Below are positions 9,887 to 17,292 of a DNA stretch of 64,000 nucleotides, piece by piece. The position numbers and the translations under genes are program-made. The notes under the pieces are model-generated. The model ran no database searches. It had not been told where the DNA came from and saw nothing but the letters and a program-made list of their open reading frames with translations. Source of the DNA: an uncultured Gemmiger sp. (lineage in GTDB: Bacteria; Bacillota; Clostridia; Oscillospirales; Ruminococcaceae); the NCBI GenBank assembly GCA_944388215.1, contig CALXHT010000001.1, positions 62,001 through 126,000 of the forward strand, in the 5' to 3' direction. The stretch's first letter is position 1. Every line of letters begins with the position of its first letter.

Positions 9887-10062
9887 AAGGGCTATAAATA
9901 TTTAGAAAATTCTGCGGTCTTCAATGGCAGGGGGAGGGATGATACATAGAGAGGGTTCTGAACACAAAACTGTCTGGTCGTATTCAAACTATCCTGCCCT
10001 GGTTATGGATTGCGTCCGGATACCTGTTTGATCTGTGGTATCAGCTGGTACCGGGAAAATGG

Positions 10063-11571
10063 ATGGTTGACTCGGATCTTTCCGCGGAGGTCATGCTGGC
10101 AGATCTTCTCCAGAAAGAGGGGGCTGTCATCAGCAAAAGCTGGATTTATTCTACGGAAATTTCTGTCTTCCAGATGCAGTGGTTTTATCGCCTGGGGCTG
10201 ATTTTCTTTCCAGATAACTGGCATTTGGCGCGCAGCATCGGATTGGCGTTGGCGCTGGCTCTCTATGCGGGGCTGCTGCTTTTCTTGTCTCGCTGTGCAG
10301 GTCTGGGCAGAGCGGGACTTTGGCTGACAGGGGCGCTGTTGTGGCCTTTCGGACAGCATTATCTGGTGTATACGCTGCATGGGGGGTATTACCTCGTGTA
10401 TGCATTTTTCTATCTTCCGATTTTGGCTTTGATTCTGCGTGGCCAGAACAAGGACAGGAAAATGCAGCGCCGGCTCTTGGTGGTCGTATGTCTTCTTGCA
10501 TTGGCCGGCGGCGTGAACGGAATCAAGGAACTGATGGTGTTCCACGCGCCGCTCTGCCTGGCGGCACTGGCGGTGTGCGTATTGGCGCTGCATGGCACCG
10601 GCGAAAAAGACTGGAAAAAAGCCATCCGGGCCAGCGCAGATGCGTGCTGGGTTCTGGTGAGTTCTGTCGCCGCTGCCGTGGCAAGTTTTGTGGGGTATCT
10701 GTTTACCACGGTGGTGCTGACCAAGATTTGTGAATTCAAATCCTACAGTGCCATCTCGTGGAATCGCTCCGATGATTGGTTTACGCTGGATCGCGTGATC
10801 GCGGACTTCTTCCACGAATTCGGATACCAAAACGGGGCTTATCTGTTCCATTTCAGCGGCATTGCCACCGGGATCGGCCTTGTGCTGGGGGCGGTGGTGT
10901 TTGTCTGCCTGGTACGGCTGCTCTGGCGGCTTCGCTCTTTGAGGACTACGGATCAGCTGTTGACCCTGTTGCTGTTTTTCATGATCCTGGTATGCGGCGT
11001 GTGTTATACGTATTTTCAGGAGTATAACGTATACTATTGGATGACGGCGATCCCGATGGGCATGGCTGTGGTAGCGGTGGAAATGAAAACAGAACACTTC
11101 CATCTGCCGGGAGCCCGGGAACTGACGGCAGCGGCACTGGCTTTGGCTATTACCGTCTGCGGTGTGCACACGGTGCGCCGTGAGATGGAAGATCCACTGC
11201 TGGCGCATAAAGGCATGGATGTGGTGGCGGACTGGCTGGAGCAGCAGGGATATACCGAAGGATATGCCACATTCTGGAATGCCAACGCCCTTACGGGGCT
11301 CTCTGACGGTCGGATCGAAATGTGGACGCTTGTCAATCTGAACGATGATGTTATAATGGACTGGCTTCAGGAAAAGGACCATATGACCACGGACCCCGCA
11401 AAACCGTTCCTGCTGATTGACACCGAAACCGATGGCCCCATCGAGGAGTCGGAGCTGGTCCGGCACGGTGCGTGTGACCAGGTTTACGATGATGGAAGAT
11501 ATGTGATTTTTGCCTTTGATTCCGCGGCCAGCGTGCACGCAGCGGCAGAGATGGCCCGTAACCAGGCATAA
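10063..11571 (+). CDS. Polytopic membrane protein, GT-C-like; start uncertain
   Basis: From ATG 10063 this is a 502-residue membrane protein with about ten hydrophobic segments, an acidic first loop (VDSDLSAEVMLADLL) and a soluble C-terminal region. That plan is common in lipid-linked-sugar glycosyltransferases of the GT-C fold. The frame is open upstream to a stop at 9940, encoding a convincing extra membrane helix (LPWLWIASGYLFDLWYQL), but no ATG, GTG or TTG lies in that stretch. The strong Shine-Dalgarno at 9931-9939 points to an ATG (9939) in another frame. A non-standard start or a small indel is therefore likely. Base composition is more AT-rich than its neighbours. Confidence 0.7.
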   Translation: MVDSDLSAEVMLADLLQKEGAVISKSWIYSTEISVFQMQWFYRLGLIFFPDNWHLARSIGLALALALYAGLLLFLSRCAGLGRAGLWLTGALLWPFGQHYLVYTLHGGYYLVYAFFYLPILALILRGQNKDRKMQRRLLVVVCLLALAGGVNGIKELMVFHAPLCLAALAVCVLALHGTGEKDWKKAIRASADACWVLVSSVAAAVASFVGYLFTTVVLTKICEFKSYSAISWNRSDDWFTLDRVIADFFHEFGYQNGAYLFHFSGIATGIGLVLGAVVFVCLVRLLWRLRSLRTTDQLLTLLLFFMILVCGVCYTYFQEYNVYYWMTAIPMGMAVVAVEMKTEHFHLPGARELTAAALALAITVCGVHTVRREMEDPLLAHKGMDVVADWLEQQGYTEGYATFWNANALTGLSDGRIEMWTLVNLNDDVIMDWLQEKDHMTTDPAKPFLLIDTETDGPIEESELVRHGACDQVYDDGRYVIFAFDSAASVHAAAEMARNQA

Positions 11572-11609
11572 AGGAAAATATTGTAAGTTATAAGTGAAGG
11601 AGAAACACT

Positions 11610-12728
11610 ATGCGCTACTGCAAAAAATGTACGATGCCCGATACCCGGCCCGGCATTACCTTTGATGCCGAAGGGGTGTGCAGCGCCTGCCGCCACTACG
11701 AGCACCGCAAGAATGTGGACTGGGATGCCCGCTTCAAGGAATTCGAGGCATTCTGCGACAAATACCGCGGCATGAACGGCCCCGGCGGCTATGACTGCGC
11801 CGTGGCGGTGTCCGGCGGCAAGGACAGCCACTTCCAGGTCTGGATGCTCAAGGAAGTCATGCATATGAACCCCATCCTGTTCAGCGTGGAGGACAACTTC
11901 CCCATGACCCAGGCGGGCATCCACAACCTGAAGAACCTCAGCGAGGAATTCGGCTGCACGATCATCTCCTGCAAGCCTAACATCAAGGTGCAGAAGGTCC
12001 TCATGCGCAAATTCTTTGAAAAGTACGGCAAGCCCACCTGGTATGTGGACCGTCTGATCTACACCTTCCCGCTGCACATGGCGGCCAAGTTCAACACCCC
12101 CATGCTCTGCTACGGCGAGAACGTCAGCTTTGAGTACGGCGGCAATGCCGACGAGGAGACCTACTCCGCCATGGACCAGATCGAGAACGGCGTGGCCGTT
12201 GGCTTCCCCATGGAGGAGCTGGTGGGCGACGGCGTCACCGAGAAGGACCTGAGCCTGACGCTGGCCCCCACCGCCGAGGAGCGGGCCAAGCTGGATCCCT
12301 TCTATATGAGCTACTTTGTGCCCTGGAACAGCTACAAGAACTACCAGATCGCCAAGGCCCACGGATTCCATGACCTGACCCACGAGTGGGACCGCACCCA
12401 CCATGCCGAGAACTTCGACCAGATCGATTCCCGCGCCTACCTGGTGCATTCCTGGCTGAAGTATCCCAAGTTCGGTCACGCGGCAGCCACCGACTACACC
12501 GCCCGGTATATCCGCTACGGTATGATGACCCGGGAGGAGGCCATTCCCATCATCAAGGCCCGGGACGGCAAGCTGGACCCGCTGTGCGTGCGGGACTTCT
12601 GCGAGTTCTGCGGCTACACCGAAAGCGAGTTCTGGGCCATCATGGACAAGTTCTACAACCGCGATCTGTTTGAAAAGAACGAATGCGGCGAATGGGTGCT
12701 GAAGGATCCCATCTGGGCGCAGAAGTAA
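11610..12728 (+). CDS. N-acetyl-sugar amidotransferase (PseA/WbpG-like), first paralogue
   Basis: A 372-residue PP-loop ATPase. Two N-terminal Cys pairs (Cys4/7, Cys24/27) look like a zinc site; the ATP loop is VSGGKDSHF (SGGKDS, 68-73). A conserved C-terminal block CVRDFCEFCGYTESEFW follows. This family (WbpG, PseA) converts an N-acetyl group on a nucleotide sugar or sugar acid to an acetamidino group, using ammonia delivered by HisH- and HisF-like partners. Those partners are encoded at 15782 and 16546. AAGGAG precedes ATG 11610. A second, longer paralogue lies at 14384, which is unusual. Confidence 0.87.
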   Translation: MRYCKKCTMPDTRPGITFDAEGVCSACRHYEHRKNVDWDARFKEFEAFCDKYRGMNGPGGYDCAVAVSGGKDSHFQVWMLKEVMHMNPILFSVEDNFPMTQAGIHNLKNLSEEFGCTIISCKPNIKVQKVLMRKFFEKYGKPTWYVDRLIYTFPLHMAAKFNTPMLCYGENVSFEYGGNADEETYSAMDQIENGVAVGFPMEELVGDGVTEKDLSLTLAPTAEERAKLDPFYMSYFVPWNSYKNYQIAKAHGFHDLTHEWDRTHHAENFDQIDSRAYLVHSWLKYPKFGHAAATDYTARYIRYGMMTREEAIPIIKARDGKLDPLCVRDFCEFCGYTESEFWAIMDKFYNRDLFEKNECGEWVLKDPIWAQK

Positions 12729-12730
12729 GG

Positions 12731-12949
12731 ATGAACGAGCAGGAACAACTGGCCGCCTACCGGGCCATGCAGGCGGCCATAGAGACGGAATATACCCGCA
12801 CGGCGGAACGGATGGCGGCCCTCAAGGCCCAGGGCAAGGAGAAGACCGCCACCTACCGCCAGCTGTTTGCCCGCAAACTGACGCTGAGCGAACTGCTGTC
12901 CTGGTACAGAACCTACGGGCTGATACAGAAAGGGAAAACCGAAGTATGA
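12731..12949 (+). CDS. Small helical protein (72 aa), unknown
   Basis: A 72-residue, charged, probably all-helical protein (MNEQEQLAAYRAMQAAIETE...) starting two bases after the amidotransferase stop and overlapping the next gene by four bases, so it is translationally coupled at both ends. The only Shine-Dalgarno candidate is TAAGG, which includes the stop codon of the upstream gene. No motif is recognised. The tight coupling suggests a role with the amidotransferase or the Dabb protein, perhaps as a small partner, but that is inference. Confidence 0.65.
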   Translation: MNEQEQLAAYRAMQAAIETEYTRTAERMAALKAQGKEKTATYRQLFARKLTLSELLSWYRTYGLIQKGKTEV

Positions 12950-13248
12950 CCAAACACATCATTCTCTGGACGCTCAAGGACGAGCTGAGCGCCGAGGAAA
13001 AGGCTGCCGTCAAGGCGGGCATCAAGGAAGGACTGGAGGGACTGGCCGGCAAGATCCCGGGCCTGGAATCCATCTATGTGCAGACCGACTGCCTGCCCAG
13101 CTCCACCGCGGACCTGATGCTGGACTGCACCTTCACCGATGAAGCGGCCCTCAAGGCCTACTCGGTGCATCCCGCCCACGTGGCGGTGGCCGACAGCAAG
13201 GTGCGCCCCTACACCAAGGTGCGCAGCTGCCTGGACTTTGACCTGTGA
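12946..13248 (+). CDS. Dabb-family (stress-responsive alpha-beta barrel) protein
   Basis: A 100-residue ferredoxin-like alpha-beta protein of the Dabb family. It opens with KHIILWTLKDELSAEEK, has the central GKIPGLESIYVQTD strand, and contains the family block FTDEAALKAYSVHPAHVAV. Dabb proteins dimerise into small barrels; some are polyketide cyclases, but most bacterial ones have no known reaction. It overlaps the preceding 72-aa gene by ATGA, placing it in the amidotransferase transcript. Confidence 0.85.
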   Translation: MTKHIILWTLKDELSAEEKAAVKAGIKEGLEGLAGKIPGLESIYVQTDCLPSSTADLMLDCTFTDEAALKAYSVHPAHVAVADSKVRPYTKVRSCLDFDL

Positions 13249-13270
13249 ACGGCTAACAAAAAGTAATTAT

Positions 13271-13371
13271 GCAAAAGGCCCTCAACGACTTGATGTGCTC
13301 CTTGCGTGGCGAACAGTGAAAAAACACTGAAAGCGATTCAGGATACACACCGGTCGGTGAGGGCCTTTGCT
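13271..13371. repeat. Structured ~100-bp element with near-perfect inverted ends
   Basis: GCAAAAGGCCCTCAACGAC at 13271-13289 is nearly the reverse complement of 13353-13371. Inside lie two small hairpins, CAGTG-AAAAAA-CACTG and CTGAA-AGCGA-TTCAG, which overlap. It sits between convergent genes, so it may act as a bidirectional terminator with a long loop, or be a small mobile or RNA element. T-runs are weak. Confidence 0.5.
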
Positions 13372-13375
13372 GTAT

Positions 13376-13819
13376 TCAGACGTAATAAGGATTTGGCTTT
13401 GTGAGGATGACGATCAAGTCGATAAGGATACCGATGCCCAACAGACCGAACGTGAGCAGATATAGAATGCCCATGCCGATTTTTCCTTCGTAGAATTTAT
13501 GAGCGCCCAGAAAACCCAGGAAAAGGCAGAGAAGAAATGCAATCCATTTGTTCTTGGGACGCCCGGAAATCACATGAACGGTGTTGACGTTTTGGTTTGT
13601 ATTGGTGTTATTGATGACGATCGTGGGCTGTCCGTCGGCAGAAGTTTTCCTGTTCACACTGACAGCGGGCAATTTGGTTCCACATGCTTCGCATACAGTG
13701 GCGTCCGGATCCATCTCTTCCTTGCCGCACTTCGGACAATAACGTTTTTCGGGGGCTGCTTCCCCGCAGTTGGGACAAAATTTCCCGTCATATTCTGTGC
13801 CGCACTTTGTACAAAACAT
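13376..13819 (-). CDS. Zinc-ribbon / TM2-domain membrane protein
   Basis: A 147-residue protein with three N-terminal zinc ribbon half-sites (CTKCG, CPNCG, CPKCG, then CEACG). An Asn/Thr-rich linker ([15 protein letters not shown]) follows, then a TM2 domain: helix [22 protein letters not shown], a turn, then a second helix. TM2 proteins are small two-helix membrane proteins of unknown role, common in Firmicutes. GAGAGGAAC precedes ATG 13819. It is divergent from the XRE regulator and could be its target. Confidence 0.88.
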   Translation of the reverse strand: MFCTKCGTEYDGKFCPNCGEAAPEKRYCPKCGKEEMDPDATVCEACGTKLPAVSVNRKTSADGQPTIVINNTNTNQNVNTVHVISGRPKNKWIAFLLCLFLGFLGAHKFYEGKIGMGILYLLTFGLLGIGILIDLIVILTKPNPYYV

Positions 13820-13911
13820 AAAGTTCCTCTCCTTTGTATAGATAAACTAGCTGGGGAATATCCTCATATTACATCCAATAAGGTGTAAAGTCAATACATG
13901 TGATCAGGTGT

Positions 13912-13923
13912 GAACTATAGTTC
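13912..13923. promoter_or_regulatory. Perfect 12-bp palindrome, candidate operator
   Basis: GAACTATAGTTC reads identically on both strands and lies 16 bases before the XRE regulator ATG, in the divergent gap with the TM2 gene. Imperfect direct repeats GGTGTAAA and GGTGTGAA flank it upstream. Confidence 0.45.
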
Positions 13924-13939
13924 CCTTGGGGGACATGTT

Positions 13940-14245
13940 ATGTTTTGTTATAGACGCCTACGGGACTTGCGAGAGGATGCCGACAAGACGCAGCGCGAAA
14001 TTGGCATGCTGTTGCAGACGACCCAACAGCAATATGCCAAATATGAGGCGGGGATTCAGGAAATCCCCACGCATCATCTGCTTGTCCTGGCAGATTATTA
14101 CGGAGTAAGTGTGGATTACCTGGTTGGCCGGATGGACGAGGAAACGCAGGAACTGTACAGCCAGATTACAAAGCTCTCCGAATCGGAAAAATCCAAATTG
14201 GTGAAGTGGCTTGCAAGGCAGCAGCCAGGGAAAACGCTTGTCTGA
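13940..14245 (+). CDS. XRE-family helix-turn-helix regulator
   Basis: A 101-residue Cro/CI-type repressor. The HTH spans about residues 5-60: RLRDLREDADKTQREIGMLL, then QTTQQQYAKYEAGIQEIP, then LLVLADYYGVSVDYLVGR, which is the classic XRE pattern. The C-terminal tail (ELYSQITKLSESEKSKLVKWL) is a likely dimerisation helix. ATG 13940 is chosen because GGGGG precedes it by seven bases; a GTG at 13910 overlaps the palindrome and is less likely. Probable autoregulation through the palindrome at 13912 is inference. Confidence 0.88.
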   Translation: MFCYRRLRDLREDADKTQREIGMLLQTTQQQYAKYEAGIQEIPTHHLLVLADYYGVSVDYLVGRMDEETQELYSQITKLSESEKSKLVKWLARQQPGKTLV

Positions 14246-14263
14246 CAAAAAATAACACCCCTC

Positions 14264-14292
14264 TTGCACAACGGTGCAAGCTGTGGTATAAT
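14264..14292 (+). promoter_or_regulatory. Promoter of the second amidotransferase operon, -35 in a hairpin
   Basis: TTGCAC (14264-14269), a 17-bp spacer and TATAAT (14287-14292). The -35 lies inside an inverted repeat, CTTGCAC-AACG-GTGCAAG (14263-14280), which could be an operator. Confidence 0.75.
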
Positions 14293-14305
14293 ATGCAGGA
14301 ACGGC

Positions 14306-14350
14306 AAAGGCGCCGTCCGTCTGGCTTCGCCATACGGACGGCGCCTTTTT
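14306..14350 (+). terminator. Strong terminator/attenuator just downstream of the promoter
   Basis: AAAGGCGCCGTCCGT pairs with ACGGACGGCGCCTTT around a loop of about 15 nt, followed by T residues. It begins only about 14 bases after the -10 hexamer and ends 34 bases before the ATG at 14384. It can act as a leader attenuator, or end a ~50-nt RNA. Confidence 0.7.
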
Positions 14351-14383
14351 GGAGTTGGAAATGCCGGATTGGAGTGTAGAAAT

Positions 14384-15757
14384 ATGGAAAAATTACCCCG
14401 TTACGTGGACATTGATTACAGCAAATACGCCCCGGACATTCCGGAGGATCAGCTGGAGGCCTACTACGGCCTGCCCAAGCATGTGCAGTTCTGCAAGGAA
14501 TGCGTCATGAGCAACCAGAAGCCGAACTCCTGCTACGAGTTCGAGCACACCATTCATTCCATCAAAAAGACGATGGTCATCCAGGAGGACGGTGTCTGCG
14601 ACGCCTGCCATGCCTGCCACAACAAGGCCAACGGCCATATCGACTGGGCGCTGCGGGAGAAGGAGCTGCGGGAACTGTGCGATGAGTACCGCAAGAACGA
14701 CGGCTCCTACGACTGCCTGGTGCCGGGCTCCGGCGGCAAGGACAGTTTCTATGCGGCCCATCTGCTCAAGTACAAGTACGGCATGCATCCGCTGACCGTC
14801 ACCTGGGCGCCGCATCTCTACACGCCCTGGGGCTGGGAGAATATGCAGGCCTGGATCCATGCCGGCTTTGACAACTACCTGTGCACTCCCAACGGCATGA
14901 CCCACCGTCTGCTGACCCGTCTGGCCACCGAGAATCTGTTCCATCCCTTCCAGCCCTTCATTCTGGGCCAGAAGCAGTTGGCGCCCAAGATGGCGGCTAA
15001 GTTCGGCATTCCGCTGGTCTTCTACGGCGAGAACGAGGCCGAGTTCGGCAACCCCATCGCCGACAACAACTCGGCGCTGCGTGACGAGCACTTCTTCGCG
15101 GTCAACGACTACGACCACATCTATCTGGGCGGCGTGAGCCTGCGCCAGCTGGAGGAGGATTACAAGATCGACAAGGCCGACCTGGCCATCTATCTGCCCT
15201 CTGAGACTTCCAACCTGGAGAAAAACCACATCCAGGTGCGCTACCTGGGCTACTACGAGAAGTGGCATCCCCAGGGCGCCTACTACTACGCGGTGGAGCA
15301 CGGTGGATTCCGCCCGGCGCCGGAGCGCACCCAGGGCACCTATTCCAAGTACAATTCCATCGACGACAAGATCGACGATTTCTTCTACTACACCACCTAC
15401 ATCAAGTACGGCATCGGCCGCACCACCTACGACGCCGCCCAGGAGATCCGCAACGAGGAGATCACCCTGGACGAGGCCAAGGCGCTGTGCAAGAAGTTCG
15501 ACGGTGAGTATCCCGACCGCTTCGAGAAGGAGATCATGCAGTATCTCTCCATCGACAAGCAGCACTTCCCCCACGCGTCCCAGCTGTTCGAGCAGCCCAA
15601 GATGGACCGGGCCTACTTCATGCACCTGGCCGACCGTTTCCGTTCGCCCCACCTGTGGAAGTGGGAGGACAACATGTGGAAGCTGCGTCACACCCCCTAC
15701 GAGGGTGACAGCGAAGTGCTCTGGGGCGATCCCAAGGGTACCCACCACGAGATCTGA
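14384..15757 (+). CDS. N-acetyl-sugar amidotransferase (PseA/WbpG-like), second paralogue
   Basis: A 457-residue PP-loop protein. Zinc-type Cys pairs are Cys37/40 (CKECV) and Cys72/75 (CDACH); the ATP loop is GSGGKDSFY (SGGKDS, 116-121). It is about 85 residues longer than the paralogue at 11610 and has extra N-terminal sequence (KLPRYVDIDYSKYAPDIPED). Predicted role: ATP-dependent amidation of an N-acetyl group on an activated sugar, using ammonia from the HisH/HisF-like pair that follows directly in the operon. GGAG precedes ATG 14384. It is the first gene of the 14384-17193 operon. Confidence 0.87.
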   Translation: MEKLPRYVDIDYSKYAPDIPEDQLEAYYGLPKHVQFCKECVMSNQKPNSCYEFEHTIHSIKKTMVIQEDGVCDACHACHNKANGHIDWALREKELRELCDEYRKNDGSYDCLVPGSGGKDSFYAAHLLKYKYGMHPLTVTWAPHLYTPWGWENMQAWIHAGFDNYLCTPNGMTHRLLTRLATENLFHPFQPFILGQKQLAPKMAAKFGIPLVFYGENEAEFGNPIADNNSALRDEHFFAVNDYDHIYLGGVSLRQLEEDYKIDKADLAIYLPSETSNLEKNHIQVRYLGYYEKWHPQGAYYYAVEHGGFRPAPERTQGTYSKYNSIDDKIDDFFYYTTYIKYGIGRTTYDAAQEIRNEEITLDEAKALCKKFDGEYPDRFEKEIMQYLSIDKQHFPHASQLFEQPKMDRAYFMHLADRFRSPHLWKWEDNMWKLRHTPYEGDSEVLWGDPKGTHHEI

Positions 15758-15781
15758 TCCCTTTCAATCGGAGGCAAACAC

Positions 15782-16549
15782 ATGGCAGACAAAATACGCC
15801 TGATCGCGCGGCTGGATGTGAAAGACACCAACCTGGTCAAGGGCATCCAGATGGAAGGGCTGCGCAAGCTGGGCGACCCCAATCAGTTCGCCAAGCGCTA
15901 CTACGAGCAGGGTATCGATGAACTGCTCTACATCGACATTGTGGCCAGCCTGTACAACCGCAACAACCTCAGCGACATCGTGCGCAAGACGGTGGATGAT
16001 GTCTTCATCCCGGTCTGCGTGGGCGGCGGCGTGCGCAGCGTGGAAGACGTGCGGCACCTGCTCTCCATGGGCGCCGACAAGGTGGCGGTGAACACGGCGG
16101 CCATCAAGCGCCCCGAACTCATCACCGAGATCGCCGAGGCCTTCGGCAGCCAGTGCATGGTGCTGTCCATCCAGGCCAAGCGCAGCCGGACCTGGCCCGG
16201 CAAGTGGGAGGCCTACTACGACAACGGCCGTGCCCATTCGGGCTACGACGTGGTGGAGTGGGCCAAGCGCGGCGAGGCGCTGGGGGCAGGGGAGATCCTG
16301 CTCATGAGCGTGGACAACGAAGGACTCCAGCGCGGCATGGACCTGGACCTGATCCAGGCGGTGACCAGCGCGGTGCATATCCCGGTCATCTGCGGCGGCG
16401 GTGTGGGCTGCGGCGATGACATCGTGGAGGCGGCCCGTGCGGGGGCCGATGCAGTGGCGTGCGCGGCGGTACTGCATTATGAAAAGGAAACCGTCCCGGA
16501 GCTGAAAGAGGAGATCCGGGCCGGAGGCGTGGAGGTGCGCAGCGTATGA
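15782..16549 (+). CDS. HisF-like cyclase subunit of an amidotransferase system
   Basis: A 255-residue half-barrel-repeat TIM protein homologous to imidazole glycerol phosphate synthase subunit HisF. The first catalytic Asp is kept (ARLDVKD, Asp12) and phosphate-binding blocks CVGGGVRSVEDV and CGGGVGCGDDIVEA are present. The second catalytic Asp of HisF, in the motif AIDAKR, is Gln here (SIQAKR, Gln131). The setting between a PP-loop amidotransferase and a HisH-like gene shows a surface-sugar role rather than histidine synthesis: it most likely channels ammonia to the amidotransferase. It overlaps the next gene by four bases. Confidence 0.88.
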   Translation: MADKIRLIARLDVKDTNLVKGIQMEGLRKLGDPNQFAKRYYEQGIDELLYIDIVASLYNRNNLSDIVRKTVDDVFIPVCVGGGVRSVEDVRHLLSMGADKVAVNTAAIKRPELITEIAEAFGSQCMVLSIQAKRSRTWPGKWEAYYDNGRAHSGYDVVEWAKRGEALGAGEILLMSVDNEGLQRGMDLDLIQAVTSAVHIPVICGGGVGCGDDIVEAARAGADAVACAAVLHYEKETVPELKEEIRAGGVEVRSV

Positions 16550-17193
16550 AAGTCACGGTAATTGACTACGGGCTGTCCAACCTGCGCAGCGTGCAGAATG
16601 CCTTTGCCCACTGCGGGGCCGAGACGCTGCTGACCAGCAGCGCGGCGGATGTGCGTGCCGCCGAAGCCCTGGTACTGCCCGGTGTGGGCGCCTTCCGGGA
16701 CGGCATGGCCGGCCTGGAACGGCTGGGCCTGGTGGAGGTCATCCGCCAGAAGGCCGCGGAGGGAACACCGCTGCTGGGCATCTGCCTTGGTATGCAGATG
16801 CTCTTTGATGAATCCGAGGAGTTCGGCACCTACCCGGGCCTGGGCCTGATCCCCGGCCGGGTGGTAAAAATTCCCGACACCGATGCGCAGGGCAACCCCC
16901 AGAAGGTGCCCCACATCAGCTGGGACCCGCTGCTCCCGGCGGGCGGCCATACCGACTTCGCCGGCACCGTGCTGGCGGGGGTCACTCCCGGCCAGGAGTG
17001 CTACTTCATCCACAGCTACGAGGCCAAGCCCGCCCATGAGGCGGACCGCCTGGCCGATACCCGCTACGGTGGACGGAACGTCTGTGCGGTGGCGGCCCAC
17101 GGCTCGGTGGTGGGGTGCCAGTTCCATCCCGAAAAATCCGGCCCGGTGGGGCTGTCGATCATCAGTCAATTTATAAACATTTGTCAAAAATAA
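16546..17193 (+). CDS. HisH-like glutamine amidotransferase
   Basis: A 215-residue class-I glutaminase. The nucleophile is Cys80 in GICLGMQ; the His/Glu pair is in FHPEKS (His194, Glu196). It releases ammonia from glutamine and passes it through the HisF-like partner. The ATGA overlap with the hisF-like gene implies stoichiometric translation. Absence of any other his gene nearby, and adjacency to the PP-loop enzyme, assign it to sugar amidation as with HisH/HisF partners of WbpG/PseA. A terminator follows. Confidence 0.9.
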   Translation: MKVTVIDYGLSNLRSVQNAFAHCGAETLLTSSAADVRAAEALVLPGVGAFRDGMAGLERLGLVEVIRQKAAEGTPLLGICLGMQMLFDESEEFGTYPGLGLIPGRVVKIPDTDAQGNPQKVPHISWDPLLPAGGHTDFAGTVLAGVTPGQECYFIHSYEAKPAHEADRLADTRYGGRNVCAVAAHGSVVGCQFHPEKSGPVGLSIISQFINICQK

Positions 17194-17198
17194 GCCTT

Positions 17199-17235
17199 CG
17201 CCCCGTGTTGGAAACAACGCGGGGCGTTGCTTTTT
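17199..17235 (+). terminator. Terminator of the amidotransferase operon
   Basis: CGCCCCGTGTT (17199-17209) pairs with AACGCGGGGCG (17216-17226), followed by TTGCTTTTT. Confidence 0.8.
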
Positions 17236-17255
17236 GTACGATAATCGGGTATAAT
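17227..17255 (+). promoter_or_regulatory. Promoter for the epimerase operon
   Basis: TTGCTT (17227-17232), a 17-bp spacer and TATAAT (17250-17255). The -35 overlaps the T-tail of the preceding terminator. Confidence 0.65.
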
Positions 17256-17292
17256 GCATTCTGTATGAATATGTAGAAATGGGGCGAAGTGT

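Noticed and set aside
9939..10031. A 30-codon leader peptide starting at ATG 9939
   Set aside because: It has a good ribosome binding site, but the sequence has no regulatory codon run or attenuator, and a frame error of the downstream gene explains it better.
15782..17193. HisF and HisH homologues as part of histidine biosynthesis
   Set aside because: No other his gene is nearby, the HisF-like protein lacks its second catalytic Asp, and both follow a PP-loop sugar amidotransferase.
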